Program-made: the position numbers and the translations under genes
Shown here: positions 1 to 7,730 of the stretch, in pieces
Position numbering within the stretch: position 1 is the first letter of the stretch
Layout of the letters: each line of letters opens with the position of its first letter
Notes under the pieces: generated by a model
The model's database searches: none
Seen by the model: only the letters and a program-made list of their open reading frames with translations
What the model was told of the DNA's origin: nothing
Source of the DNA: an uncultured Desulfobacterium sp.
GTDB lineage: Bacteria; Desulfobacterota; Desulfobacteria; Desulfobacterales; Desulfobacteraceae
Assembly: GCA_937124525.1 (NCBI GenBank)
Contig: CAKZLA010000376.1
Coordinates: forward strand, 1-27,006
Length of the DNA: 27,006 nt
Direction: 5' to 3'

Positions 1-371
1 CCAAAAATAATCAGCGCTAGTAATACTAAAAATGAAGTAAGTGCAATTAGCAGTAACATGGGCGGTTTACCTAAACGATTGTCGCGCCAAGCAAAACCGA
101 GATGATGCATAGCAAGCCAGACCCAAAAATAATTTGTCCAACCCAGCCATTCCCAGCCCATCATAAAAAATGCAGTATCGACAACCACGGCTAAAAATAT
201 ATACGCTGCCAACGAAAGAAAACCCCATCGCCGCCAAAGCGCGTAAGTCGCCGGTGCGAGCAGCACAATGAGGGTGTAGATAGCTAAAAACCAAGTAGGC
301 ACTAATGCCAGTTTTGATGCGGCGACAATCGTCTGGGCGCTTGCGCCAAAAAAACTCAGTACCAGCGACAT
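1..371 (-). pseudogene. C-terminal fragment of a membrane acyltransferase (acyltransferase-3-like)
   Basis: A minus-strand frame is open from the window edge to an ATG at 369-371, and stays open through the adjoining CRISPR repeat. The translation is strongly hydrophobic, with successive membrane segments. It contains stretches such as VPTWFLAIYTLIVLLAP and WLGWTNYFWVWLAMHHLGF, followed by AWRDNRLGK. This pattern matches the second half of integral-membrane acyltransferase-3 family proteins, which modify sugars or lipids at the membrane. The roughly 100 N-terminal residues expected for the family are absent. In their place the frame runs into the distal CRISPR repeat at 406. The fragment therefore looks 5'-truncated. 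It also continues beyond base 1, so its true end is not visible. A local rearrangement and an assembly chimera are both possible. Family assignment is by pattern recognition only. Confidence 0.55.
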
Positions 372-405
372 GCCTTCCCAAAAAAGTTTTTTCTCTTCTT
401 TGAAT

Positions 406-769
406 GTTTCAATCCACGCTCCCGCAGGGGGAGCGACCACAGCTTTATCAAACACCTCACCACTCATAATCGTTTCAATCCACGCTCCCGCAGGGGGAGC
501 GACTTCGCTGGCATATCAGGGTTTAAAACCATATCACGTTTCAATCCACGCTCCCGCAGGGGGAGCGACCTCAACTTTATGATTCATCTTACACCCCCTG
601 GATGTTTCAATCCACGCTCCCGCAGGGGGAGCGACCTGTTGTATTTCATTGCAGATCCGTTAATGTTATCGTTTCAATCCACGCTCCCGCAGGGGGAGCG
701 ACCAGAGTTTAAAGCGTCCTGAAATCCCTGTGCACATGTTTCAATCCACGCTCCCGCAGGGGGAGCGAC
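406..769 (-). CRISPR. Type I-C CRISPR array, six 32-nt repeats and five spacers
   Basis: Six identical 32-nt repeats lie at 406-437, 472-503, 538-569, 604-635, 671-702 and 738-769. The spacers are 34, 34, 34, 35 and 35 nt. Read on the minus strand, each repeat starts GTCGCTCCC, forms a GC-rich hairpin and ends GTGGATTGAAAC, which is the usual type I-C repeat form with its 3' tail. Transcription should run from the leader (770-996) toward base 1, so the newest spacer is 703-737. All repeats are identical, with no degenerate distal repeat, which is unusual at an old array end. In crRNA sense, the spacer at 570-603 contains a GGGGG tract followed by an ATG-initiated frame, so it may derive from a gene start. 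I see no match between spacers and the rest of the window. Confidence 0.98.
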
Positions 770-996
770 AGTTACTATGCTAAGTGTTTATAATTGAATA
801 AGAATAACTTGTCAAAGAGCGAACTCTCTTTGAGTGAATCACTGTTTCATGGAAAAAGATAAATGCAAAGTAGAAAAGGATATATTTTCAAATGGTTATG
901 GATTTGCGAACCATGTGTGTCCTTAAAAGCTAAGACAGGCGAGTAGAAACAGTCTTCCCAGATTGTGCCTTTTTAAGCTATGGGTTCGCGGATTAT
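770..996 (-). other. CRISPR leader / cas2-array intergenic region
   Basis: This 227-nt AT-rich stretch between the cas2 stop and the first repeat holds no gene. It contains an array promoter (see next entry) and a perfect 8-bp dyad TCAAAGAG/CTCTTTGA at 812-819 and 826-833 that overlaps the -35 element. A longer imperfect inverted repeat pairs 900-914 with 979-993, and both arms contain GCGAACC or its complement. The outer inverted repeat lies directly after cas2 and could end or stabilise the cas transcript. The inner dyad could bind a regulator or an integration host factor. Those roles are inferred. Confidence 0.8.
787..815 (-). promoter_or_regulatory. Leader promoter for the CRISPR array
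   Basis: On the minus strand a perfect -35 TTGACA (815-810) and a -10 TATAAA (792-787) are separated by exactly 17 nt. A start about 7 nt downstream would fall near 780, roughly ten bases before the first repeat at 769, as expected for pre-crRNA transcription. Confidence 0.8.
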
Positions 997-1284
997 TTAG
1001 AGAATCAACGGTTCATCCAAGTCTATGGATTCTTTTGCGCCGATATGCTCAACTCTTCTTTTCCAATTGGAGCCTAAATAATAGAATCGAAGACTGTCCA
1101 GTTCAGGGTCGATTTCATCCATGAGTTTCTGTTTTAAAACTGTCCACTGGGCTGGATCGACAACGCATTCAAACACAGAGTACTGGACTCTTTGACCGTA
1201 ATTCTGACAGGCCTTTGCAACACGCCTTAATCTTTTCTGCCCGTTTTCTTTAATGGACACATCATAACTTATGAGAACCAGCAC
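997..1284 (-). CDS. cas2: CRISPR-associated endoribonuclease Cas2 (type I-C)
   Basis: A protein of 95 residues beginning LVLISYDVS, the ferredoxin-like beta-1 strand of Cas2 with the conserved Asp that helps bind metal. The middle part [14 protein letters not shown] is the second conserved strand. Length and order fit type I-C Cas2. With Cas1 it forms the spacer-integration complex. The start is GTG, placed by a strong AAGGAGG Shine-Dalgarno sequence 4 nt upstream. It follows cas1 with a 9-nt gap and is the last gene of the cas operon, next to the leader. Confidence 0.95.
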   Translation of the reverse strand: MLVLISYDVSIKENGQKRLRRVAKACQNYGQRVQYSVFECVVDPAQWTVLKQKLMDEIDPELDSLRFYYLGSNWKRRVEHIGAKESIDLDEPLIL

Positions 1285-1293
1285 AGAACCTCC

Positions 1294-2325
1294 TTATTTC
1301 CATAAAAACGGGGGATAGCCATCCAGATCGCCCCGGATGAATCTTGCCAGGAGCAGGGCCTGAATAAAAAATAGATTCCCGATCTCCACCTTTTCGTTGA
1401 GAAAGGGATGCATCAGTTTTTCCTGCTTCCTTTTCTGGTAGACTTCCAGAACGGTCCTCCGGGTCTCATCATCCATGTAAACCCCTCCTGAGTCCTTTAT
1501 CTGGAAGCCATCAGGCTGAACCTGATTTCTGTTTATCAGGGACAGCACCAGCCTATCTCCAAGAACAGGACGGAACTCCTCCATGATATCCAGAGCCAGG
1601 CCCGGCCTTCCTGGACGGTCCCGGTGAAGGAAGCCCACTGCCGGATCCAGGCCCGCCGTCTCAAGGGCGGATCGAACGTCATGGACAAGCAGGGTATAGA
1701 TGAATGACAGCAGGCAATTGATTCTATCCATGGGAGGTCTCCGGCTCCGCCCTCCAAATTTGAAGTCCTGTTTCTGGGAGAGGAGCAATTCGTTGAAAAC
1801 ACTGAAATACTGATGGGCAGCGTCTCCCTCGATTCCCCTCAGATGGTCTGCATCTCCTTTATGCAATTCCTTTTGAATATAGTTTTTGATTCTACTCGAT
1901 ACTTTTTTGACCTTTTGTTCGCCCATCTTTTCACGGTGATCCCGGAGTGCCCGTTCAAGGACTGTCCTGCAGTTAAACAACTTACCGGTGAGAATGAAAC
2001 CGGCCATCTGCCCGCAGGTCTCCGGGGAATCCGCCATCCTGAACTGCTTTCTCCGGAGCAGCACATTACCTGAGACAGGGCCTTTGACCGAGGCCAGGAA
2101 GCGGCCGTATCGGGTCAGGAAACTTACGGAAACATCCTTTTCTGCGCAGAATCCCATGAGAAAAGGGCTGCACGTCACCGCACCAAAACAGACAATACCG
2201 TCCAGGGTGTGAATGGGAATTTTAAACCGCGTTTTCTGCTCTATTTTGATGGCAACTGTTTCCCCTTCCTTGTTCAGATATGCCCCCTGGGTCGTGACAA
2301 ACAGGGTGTTCAAATGTTTTTTCAT
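1294..2325 (-). CDS. cas1: CRISPR integrase Cas1 (type I-C)
   Basis: A 343-residue Cas1, the usual type I-C length. It has a beta-sheet N-domain and an alpha-helical catalytic domain. Likely metal ligands are Glu166 in RGIEGDAA, His234 in GFLHRDRPG and Asp246 in LALDIMEEFRP. It integrates new spacers together with Cas2, and in I-C systems with Cas4. I set the start at ATG 2325 because the protein then opens MKKHLNTLFV, as in relatives. A longer frame to 2361 only adds the translation of the orphan repeat at 2327-2356 (it would read SPHGGAWIET). No independent strong Shine-Dalgarno sequence is visible outside that repeat, so the ribosome site appears to overlap the repeat tail. Confidence 0.95.
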   Translation of the reverse strand: MKKHLNTLFVTTQGAYLNKEGETVAIKIEQKTRFKIPIHTLDGIVCFGAVTCSPFLMGFCAEKDVSVSFLTRYGRFLASVKGPVSGNVLLRRKQFRMADSPETCGQMAGFILTGKLFNCRTVLERALRDHREKMGEQKVKKVSSRIKNYIQKELHKGDADHLRGIEGDAAHQYFSVFNELLLSQKQDFKFGGRSRRPPMDRINCLLSFIYTLLVHDVRSALETAGLDPAVGFLHRDRPGRPGLALDIMEEFRPVLGDRLVLSLINRNQVQPDGFQIKDSGGVYMDDETRRTVLEVYQKRKQEKLMHPFLNEKVEIGNLFFIQALLLARFIRGDLDGYPPFLWK

Positions 2326-2326
2326 T

Positions 2327-2356
2327 GTTTCTATCCACGCCCCCCCATGGGGGGAC
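2327..2356 (-). repeat. Orphan CRISPR-repeat-like element between cas4 and cas1
   Basis: On the minus strand this 30-nt element is a GTCCCCCCATGGGGGG hairpin followed by CGTGGATAGAAAC. The 3' tail differs by one base from the array repeat tail (TGGATTGAAAC). The stem is a perfect CCCCCC-AT-GGGGGG palindrome at 2341-2354, different in sequence from the array stem but the same in form. It fills the 55-nt gap between the cas4 stop and the cas1 ATG and ends one base before that ATG. In type I-C systems Cas5 is the repeat endonuclease, so this could be a processing site inside the cas mRNA. That role is inferred. Confidence 0.85.
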
Positions 2357-2380
2357 TTCAATCTTAAAATTCTGATGCAT

Positions 2381-3031
2381 TCAATTCAACTCCTTGCGGA
2401 CAATATCTGCGAACCATGCTGAAACTTTCCGCTTATTCCCGATGGTTTTGGGAAGGCAAAGATCCAGAAACGAACAGGTATCGCATTTTTTTTCATAGCG
2501 TGCCGCAGGGGTTGCCCCGGAATCAATAAGGTCATGGACTTTCTGGGCTGTTTCGCAGGTAAGTCTGCGCAGGGCATCATCAAATGCCACATCCAGCCTG
2601 CGGCGGGTCTTCCCGTAAAAGAGCGCCCCTTTCTCAACACGATGGCCGAGCATCTCCTCAAGGCACAGGGCCTGGGCGCAGAGCTGAACTTTGTCAGACG
2701 CATTTTTTTTTGGCCTCCCCCGCTTGTACTCCACAGGAAACGCCACCCATTGCCCCTTTTTATCTTCTATTTGATGAAACTCCACCACATCGGCCCTGCC
2801 GGAAACCCCGAGCTGCCTGGATCTCAGGGGCAGGCCGTACTCCACCCGGATTCGCCCCATGGCTTTACTGTCACCCCTGTCCACCCGTTCATGCATGATA
2901 CGGCCTTCTGCCGTGAATCTGTTCTCAACCCAGAGCTGTTCAACGTGAATCAGAGCACATTGCCGTTCGCAGAACAGCAGATGCTGAAGGGCTGACAACT
3001 GGATGAAATCATTTTCATGAATTTCCTTCAT
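2381..3031 (-). CDS. cas4: CRISPR-associated exonuclease Cas4
   Basis: A 216-residue RecB-like nuclease of the Cas4 family. Four cysteines that should hold an Fe-S cluster are present: Cys21 in LLFCERQC, and Cys183, Cys186 and Cys192 in CDTCSFLDLC. Nuclease residues include Asp81 in GRADVVEF and Glu101/Lys103 in FPVEYKRGRPK. Cas4 trims prespacers and selects the PAM side for Cas1-Cas2 in type I-C. The ATG overlaps the fic stop codon (ATGA, 3028-3031), so its translation is likely coupled to fic. It is followed by the orphan repeat and cas1. Confidence 0.95.
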   Translation of the reverse strand: MKEIHENDFIQLSALQHLLFCERQCALIHVEQLWVENRFTAEGRIMHERVDRGDSKAMGRIRVEYGLPLRSRQLGVSGRADVVEFHQIEDKKGQWVAFPVEYKRGRPKKNASDKVQLCAQALCLEEMLGHRVEKGALFYGKTRRRLDVAFDDALRRLTCETAQKVHDLIDSGATPAARYEKKCDTCSFLDLCLPKTIGNKRKVSAWFADIVRKELN

Positions 3032-3846
3032 ATTGATGAATTATCCCTGGTCTTCTGAATTTTCCGGATTTCCGCTACCAGGGACAGAGACTGCTCCCAG
3101 GCTCTGCCACAGAACGAGGCAAAGGGCTCAAGGGCATCCGGACTGGGCAGCAGATCTCCGCCTTTTTTTATTTGCCCCACTGCAAAATGATATTCAGAGA
3201 GGGCATCGATATACTGCTTGCGCTCTTCTCTGGGGACCACCACAGGAGGAAGGCCAGCCTTGAGAACGGGGATATTGGCGATGAGCCGAGCCAGCCTTCC
3301 GTTTCCATCAAAAAAAGGGTGAATGCGGACAAAGGAGACGTGGAGCCTGGCATAGCCGTCCATGGCCATTTGGCTGTCCCCCGGTTTTATGGCATCTATG
3401 ATCTCATGATACAGACTGAACCATTTTCCCATGAGTCCCGGCACATCCCCTGGGGAGGCATATTCAAACACCATTTGTTTGCTCCCCACAATCGCCACTG
3501 TTGAGTTTGGCTCCTTTTTCCATTCCCCCACGGGCTTGTAGACGTCAACGACCTGTTGAACCTGAACGGCCCTGTGAAGAGAGAACAATTGCTCCTCGGT
3601 GAAAACACCGCCGCCTTCAACCAGGTTATAGACCAGGTCAATGGCCCTGGCATGGCCCACCACCTCCTCATGGTCTTTCAGAGGCTTGCCGGAAACTGTC
3701 AGCCCCTCTTCCAGTACAAAAGCAGTTTCCCCCAGAGTCAGGGTATTGCCCTCAATGGCTGTGGAGGTGTGGGTCCACAGGTTGCGTAGCTGGGTCATCA
3801 GGGCTTTTTGCAGATCTTTGTCTAAATTTTTTAAGAAACTAAGCAT
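3028..3846 (-). CDS. Fic-domain protein embedded in the cas operon (probable AMP-transferase, class II)
   Basis: A 272-residue Fic family protein. The catalytic Fic motif HPFFDGNGRLARL (His176 to Arg187 and following) is intact. An N-terminal inhibitory motif STAIEGN (Ser28, Glu32, Gly33) matches the [S/T]xxxE[G/N] signature of class II, self-inhibited Fic enzymes. The middle VYKPVGEWK and VAIVGS segments match the usual Fic_N/Fic linker. Such enzymes usually transfer AMP to Ser, Thr or Tyr of a target protein. No separate antitoxin gene is seen, consistent with built-in inhibition. It lies between cas7 and cas4, in the same direction, and its TGA overlaps the cas4 ATG. An 87-nt gap separates it from cas7. 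Fic is not a standard I-C component. It may be an accessory effector, a regulator of Cas4-Cas1, or an inserted passenger. Confidence 0.93.
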   Translation of the reverse strand: MLSFLKNLDKDLQKALMTQLRNLWTHTSTAIEGNTLTLGETAFVLEEGLTVSGKPLKDHEEVVGHARAIDLVYNLVEGGGVFTEEQLFSLHRAVQVQQVVDVYKPVGEWKKEPNSTVAIVGSKQMVFEYASPGDVPGLMGKWFSLYHEIIDAIKPGDSQMAMDGYARLHVSFVRIHPFFDGNGRLARLIANIPVLKAGLPPVVVPREERKQYIDALSEYHFAVGQIKKGGDLLPSPDALEPFASFCGRAWEQSLSLVAEIRKIQKTRDNSSI

Positions 3847-3933
3847 TGTGGGGCCTTTTTTTGGTTATATCATTCAAAACCAGTCGGTTGTTTGATTGTC
3901 TGAAAATAGCGGACAACTTTCAGGTATTCAAAT

Positions 3934-4809
3934 TTATTCAATCACCTCTACTGTTACATTCGCAGGTAATTGATCCTCAGAGGGAATGATAATATCCTGG
4001 TAGTCCGAAAACTGCCTTGGTGGTTTTTGCGCATCTTTCAGTGTAGGATTCGGAACCATTTCAAATAATTTATGGGCCGGAGCATTTCCAAGGGCTGAGC
4101 TATGTTTAAATATCACAAGCTTTCTCATGGCCATTAAACCACGGGCGGCAGAGTGATCATGGTCAAACATATTCTGTAAGGATTCCCAGAAAAGTTTTAA
4201 ATCATCTTCTGAAAATTTTGTATCATTTGCCAGATTTGCGGAAATGAATCCATGGGCACGGTATAGACCATACGGCACCGTATATTTACGCCCCATTGTA
4301 CGGTTGTCGCCACTCTGGCTTTTCGCTTCTGCTTCAGTGGCCACAGCCATCCGGGTTATACTATGTTCAAGTGCCACAATCGGATCGACAGAACGGCCAA
4401 AGGTAAATTGAACTGGGCCACGCACCTGACCCGCATTCTCACCGGTACTCATTACCGCACCAAAGGTCCGTACATCAAAGAATTTTTCACACATAATGTC
4501 ACGGGCTTCGGCTGTTTGAGCCGCTGCATTTTCTATCGATTGCACCCTCTCATCTTGTCGCGCTTCTGCAATACTATTGTTCAGGATTGCTTTTTCTTTA
4601 ATAAAGATGTCATACCCTTTTTTGTCGCTTTGCCTTAACTGCACATAATTACGGACTTTCCGTTTGAGGCAGACATCTGTGACAAGCCCTTTCCCAGTTT
4701 CAGCATCGATCCGGGGGAGATTACCTGCATCGGGATCTCCATTGGGATTCCCATCCTGTACATCAAAGAAAAGGATAAAATCATACCGGTTTTTAACTGG
4801 ATTAGTCAT
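3934..4809 (-). CDS. cas7: Cascade backbone protein Cas7 (Csd2, type I-C)
   Basis: A 291-residue Cas7/Csd2 protein. The N-terminus [20 protein letters not shown] and the following [12 protein letters not shown] are the classic Csd2 opening, with an RRM-like fold. [18 protein letters not shown] in the middle is also conserved in the family. Several copies coat the crRNA in the type I-C Cascade. Its start overlaps the end of cas8c by 8 nt, suggesting translational coupling. No further cas effector follows; fic comes next after 87 nt. Confidence 0.96.
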   Translation of the reverse strand: MTNPVKNRYDFILFFDVQDGNPNGDPDAGNLPRIDAETGKGLVTDVCLKRKVRNYVQLRQSDKKGYDIFIKEKAILNNSIAEARQDERVQSIENAAAQTAEARDIMCEKFFDVRTFGAVMSTGENAGQVRGPVQFTFGRSVDPIVALEHSITRMAVATEAEAKSQSGDNRTMGRKYTVPYGLYRAHGFISANLANDTKFSEDDLKLFWESLQNMFDHDHSAARGLMAMRKLVIFKHSSALGNAPAHKLFEMVPNPTLKDAQKPPRQFSDYQDIIIPSEDQLPANVTVEVIE

Positions 4810-5197
4810 TGGTGTTCTCCTCTGATTTATCGATATTATTTTTTGTATCTGTTCCTTTGAACTTTAAATCTTGTCGCTGATGGTAATAGCCAACTGCAAA
4901 TCTTCCCTGCTCTTCAAGGGAAAATTGACGAGGAATAATTCCGCTTCCGTCCAGTCCGTCCACAATTTCACCGATAAGATTTTCAAAAAAATTCTTTCCG
5001 GAATCCATCTTTGCAAGGTGGTGGTTCTTTAATTTCATTAACTGTGGATAAACAGTGACAGGAGTGCTGGAAAAAGCGCCGTAGTATCTCTCTCTGATAG
5101 TTTCAATCTTCAGTGCTTTCCATTGCACCCTCTCAAGGACTGCGAAGAGCCGTCCTAAAAGATAGGCTGGATTTTTGTTCGTTTTATCAAGAGCCAC
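4802..5197 (-). CDS. cas11c: Internal small subunit Cas11c, translated from within cas8c
   Basis: Type I-C Cascade is known to need a small subunit, Cas11c, made from an internal start in cas8c. Here a GTG at 5197-5195 is in frame with cas8c (codon 556). It is preceded by a strong GAGGAGGAG Shine-Dalgarno sequence (5212-5204), with 8 nt between AGGAGG and GTG. The product would be 131 residues and start (V)[18 protein letters not shown]. Its length and position match Cas11c from other I-C systems. The SD match and placement are seen directly; function follows from the family. Confidence 0.8.
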   Translation of the reverse strand: MALDKTNKNPAYLLGRLFAVLERVQWKALKIETIRERYYGAFSSTPVTVYPQLMKLKNHHLAKMDSGKNFFENLIGEIVDGLDGSGIIPRQFSLEEQGRFAVGYYHQRQDLKFKGTDTKNNIDKSEENTND

Positions 5198-6862
5198 AGT
5201 GATCTCCTCCTCTTTTTTATGGTGGAATCTATTAAATCTGTTGATGCAGGCTTTAATTATTGCTGCCCGTATCCTGGTAACATTAGGTATAGATCTATCG
5301 TTAATTTTTTTATTTTGTTCTGCTCTAATTCTTCGAATAACAGAATGAAGCAGCGTTTGGGGATAAGGTTTATTTTTCAAAATTGAGTTGATTACATTTT
5401 CGGCTAAGTTCGGAGGCACATCATAACGCATTTTTTTATACCAAATGTGGTGTGGCTCTTTTTTCTTGCCAGCAGATCTCGAGGATGATGCTAATAAGGC
5501 AGATAAGGAGTCATATACGTGATCTGCATTGCTATGAATAATTTCTAAATCATCAAAGTGCTGTTTTATATTTCTTGCAAAATCTCCGACGGTACCATTT
5601 TGCCAATGGCGAACTGTTATCCTAGCTTTGCTGGGTGCCGAGAGTCCTAAAATATAAAAACGTTTAGACTCCTCAAGTGTCAATCTACCACTATTAATAC
5701 TTTCGTATAGCTGTCTAACCGCTCTCGTGCATGAATCTGGGCTGTCTTTGGGAGGGGCAAGTATTGGTTTCGTGATTTTTTCGATACCTATATCGGTTTC
5801 TTTTTCAGTCCAAAAAAGAAATGACGTTCCTCCAACGTCTATGCTATTCGTTTCACTGGATAGAAGATTATTTATTGCCTGCACATATTTTGTAGCAGCA
5901 GACCTTCCAACCTGTGCATTTAAACCTTCCCGTCCTTCACCCCTACTGCTGCTCCTAAACCCATAAGAACACAATGCTTCGTTGTTAAACGATATGATTG
6001 CAGAGCCTGAAGGCTGTGCTCCAGTTACTCCCTTTATTACAAGATGTTTTGGTTCGATTTTTTCTAATTCTCCAGTGATAAGACAACGTCTCATGTTCTC
6101 ATCGTGTTCCTCTTCAGGGAAAAAGAAATCAGGATAAATTTTCTTTACCTCCGGGAGCCCAAGAATCATTTGATGCTGCCCATATATCCGAAAAGAAATT
6201 GCAGGACTGCTTTCGCCATTTAAAAAACCCGTATAAGTTTTCTTTCTGGTGTTAAGTTCTTTTGTTAGCTGTTTTTCTAATTTCTTATGGATAGTTAGAG
6301 TTTTTTTATCAGCTTTTTCTTTTTTGAGCTGTTCGATTTTTTCTGAAATTTTTAAGAGTTGATCATTAAGGCTTGAAATTTCATTTTTTGTGAGTTTTTC
6401 AACAATGAAGTTCATTATATCTGCATTTGAGGCTTCATCTTGTAATTTATCAAGAAAACTCACCACAGCGGAAATTTCTTTTATCTTTGCTTTTTCATTA
6501 AATTTTTTTGTTAATTCATAAAAGCTGTTTCTACTTCCGATTTTCTTTTTGATTGTTTTCTCGGTTGAGTCGGCTGGATATCTTCCTAAAACAAACGCGG
6601 CATTATCCCAAAGAAAATTCGTATCATTACCGCTATTCGTATGTTTTAAAGCCTGCTTTCCGATACAGGGAACGATTGTGAATTTTCCGGAAAATTTTTG
6701 AGTTTTTTCATCGAATTCAATCAAAGATGAAATGTCCATGCACTCGCCATTTTCATTTATTTCGATAAGATAGCCAATTTCCTTTTTTATCCAGCCGACA
6801 GGAGCTATCTCTCCCAGCTTGGCTTTGCGTTCATAGTAGTCATAAAGTGCCTGAAGAATCAT
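4802..6862 (-). CDS. cas8c: Cascade large subunit Cas8c (Csd1, type I-C)
   Basis: A 686-residue Cas8c that recognises the PAM in type I-C Cascade. Family landmarks include the start [27 protein letters not shown] near residues 81-93, [32 protein letters not shown] and SYGF. The protein is longer than most relatives, which are roughly 570-620 residues. The extra length includes a lysine/glutamate-rich, probably coiled-coil segment at about residues 155-210. The C-terminal 131 residues are probably also made separately as Cas11c. The start codon overlaps the cas5 stop (ATGA, 6859-6862). Base composition is clearly more AT-rich than in cas4, fic and cas1. Confidence 0.95.
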   Translation of the reverse strand: MILQALYDYYERKAKLGEIAPVGWIKKEIGYLIEINENGECMDISSLIEFDEKTQKFSGKFTIVPCIGKQALKHTNSGNDTNFLWDNAAFVLGRYPADSTEKTIKKKIGSRNSFYELTKKFNEKAKIKEISAVVSFLDKLQDEASNADIMNFIVEKLTKNEISSLNDQLLKISEKIEQLKKEKADKKTLTIHKKLEKQLTKELNTRKKTYTGFLNGESSPAISFRIYGQHQMILGLPEVKKIYPDFFFPEEEHDENMRRCLITGELEKIEPKHLVIKGVTGAQPSGSAIISFNNEALCSYGFRSSSRGEGREGLNAQVGRSAATKYVQAINNLLSSETNSIDVGGTSFLFWTEKETDIGIEKITKPILAPPKDSPDSCTRAVRQLYESINSGRLTLEESKRFYILGLSAPSKARITVRHWQNGTVGDFARNIKQHFDDLEIIHSNADHVYDSLSALLASSSRSAGKKKEPHHIWYKKMRYDVPPNLAENVINSILKNKPYPQTLLHSVIRRIRAEQNKKINDRSIPNVTRIRAAIIKACINRFNRFHHKKEEEITVALDKTNKNPAYLLGRLFAVLERVQWKALKIETIRERYYGAFSSTPVTVYPQLMKLKNHHLAKMDSGKNFFENLIGEIVDGLDGSGIIPRQFSLEEQGRFAVGYYHQRQDLKFKGTDTKNNIDKSEENTND
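5204..5212 (-). promoter_or_regulatory. Internal ribosome binding site for Cas11c
   Basis: GAGGAGGAG inside the cas8c coding sequence lies 8 nt (from AGGAGG) before an in-frame GTG. It is one of the best SD matches in the operon and sets the Cas11c start. Confidence 0.8.
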
Positions 6863-7608
6863 TTTCGCACCTCTTCACTATTCCATTCAGGGACAACGAT
6901 TTTTCCGTTATTCATTTCTGCCCGAAAAAAAGCCGGCCGGATGTCATTGGGGTCTGAAAAATCAAGGTCGTAGAGCATGAATCCAAGATCGCGGTTTTCC
7001 TGAATCGGCAGATATCCATTCGCATAAGAGGATAGATCTTCTACAAGTTCAAAGTTTGCCGAAAATTCCCGGCAGCCAAGATAGGGCTGATTGAAACACT
7101 GCCCTTTTTTCACCCTTCGTTCAAACATTGCAAGGTATTTGCCGGGGTTTTCATCTTTTTTTGATTCACAAGCTTCAAGCGCGTCTTTTAAATCTTCAGT
7201 CTCTTCATTGTCCCATAGAATTTCAGAAACCGCTTTGAAATTGCCCTTTCGTTTATTTACAGGGATGTATTCCATCCAGGCATGAAGCCGATATCTGACA
7301 TCTCTCAAGAGAAGCCCCGCCCGCTGAAGGCGATTATCCTCTATGAATATCTGGTCTTTTTTCCCCTTTCCAGCAGTAGATCCAACCTCATTTCTCCGTA
7401 TAGAGATATTCTTGATCGGTGCAAGCACCTCAATTTCCCGGATATGCCATTTGATTGCCGGTTTCCAGAAAATTGCTTCAAATATGGCCCTTGAAGCTGA
7501 TGGGGTTATTACGTCATAGCTCACCCGCTCCACCTTCATTTCAGGGCGGGTGAAACAGGCGTAATCGCCCCATACCTCAAGGCAGAACCGCTTTTCACTT
7601 TTGTTCAT
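6859..7608 (-). CDS. cas5: Cas5 (Cas5d), crRNA-processing endoribonuclease of type I-C
   Basis: A 249-residue Cas5. The N-terminus FCLEVWGDYACFTRPEMKVERVSYDVITPSA carries the conserved Cas5 pattern, and LGCREFSANFELVED is the typical second RRM-like part. In type I-C, Cas5 replaces Cas6, cutting the repeat at the base of its hairpin and then staying on the crRNA. I chose the ATG at 7608 because an AAGGAG Shine-Dalgarno sequence lies just upstream and the protein then begins as in relatives. A frame upstream to 7725 is open but has no family similarity. The stop overlaps cas8c as ATGA. The 122-nt gap to cas3 contains a strong hairpin at 7670-7702. Confidence 0.95.
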   Translation of the reverse strand: MNKSEKRFCLEVWGDYACFTRPEMKVERVSYDVITPSASRAIFEAIFWKPAIKWHIREIEVLAPIKNISIRRNEVGSTAGKGKKDQIFIEDNRLQRAGLLLRDVRYRLHAWMEYIPVNKRKGNFKAVSEILWDNEETEDLKDALEACESKKDENPGKYLAMFERRVKKGQCFNQPYLGCREFSANFELVEDLSSYANGYLPIQENRDLGFMLYDLDFSDPNDIRPAFFRAEMNNGKIVVPEWNSEEVRK

Positions 7609-7669
7609 CGGCCACTCCTTTTTATAAGAAAGTGTAGGCATACCTAACATCACTTTCATGCTTTGTTGT

Positions 7670-7702
7670 GGGCGAGTCCGGGTCTCAAATCCCGGTCCGC
7701 CC
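7670..7702. other. Strong GC-rich hairpin between cas3 and cas5
   Basis: On the plus strand GGGCG-A-GTCCGGG pairs with CCCGGTCCGCCC across an 8-nt loop, giving ten GC pairs with one bulge and one mismatch. It has no following T-run in the direction of cas transcription, so it is not a classical terminator. It may stabilise or attenuate the message between cas3 and the Cascade genes. It vaguely resembles a tRNA T-arm, but the loop is one base too long and no tRNA body is present. Confidence 0.55.
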
Positions 7703-7730
7703 GTGGCGGTTATATTGTAATGCAACGATT

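Noticed and set aside
370..582. Plus-strand open frame encoding repeated VSIHAPAGGAT peptides
   Set aside because: It is a translation of the CRISPR repeats, a well-known false gene.
2326..2361. N-terminal extension of Cas1 by 12 residues
   Set aside because: The extra residues are the orphan repeat read as protein. Related Cas1 proteins start at MKKHLNTL.
7670..7702. tRNA fragment or attachment site
   Set aside because: Only a T-arm-like hairpin is present. Its loop is one base too long, there is no CCA end and no tRNA body.
7609..7725. Longer Cas5 start
   Set aside because: The added residues come from the hairpin region and show no Cas5 similarity. AAGGAG supports the ATG at 7608.
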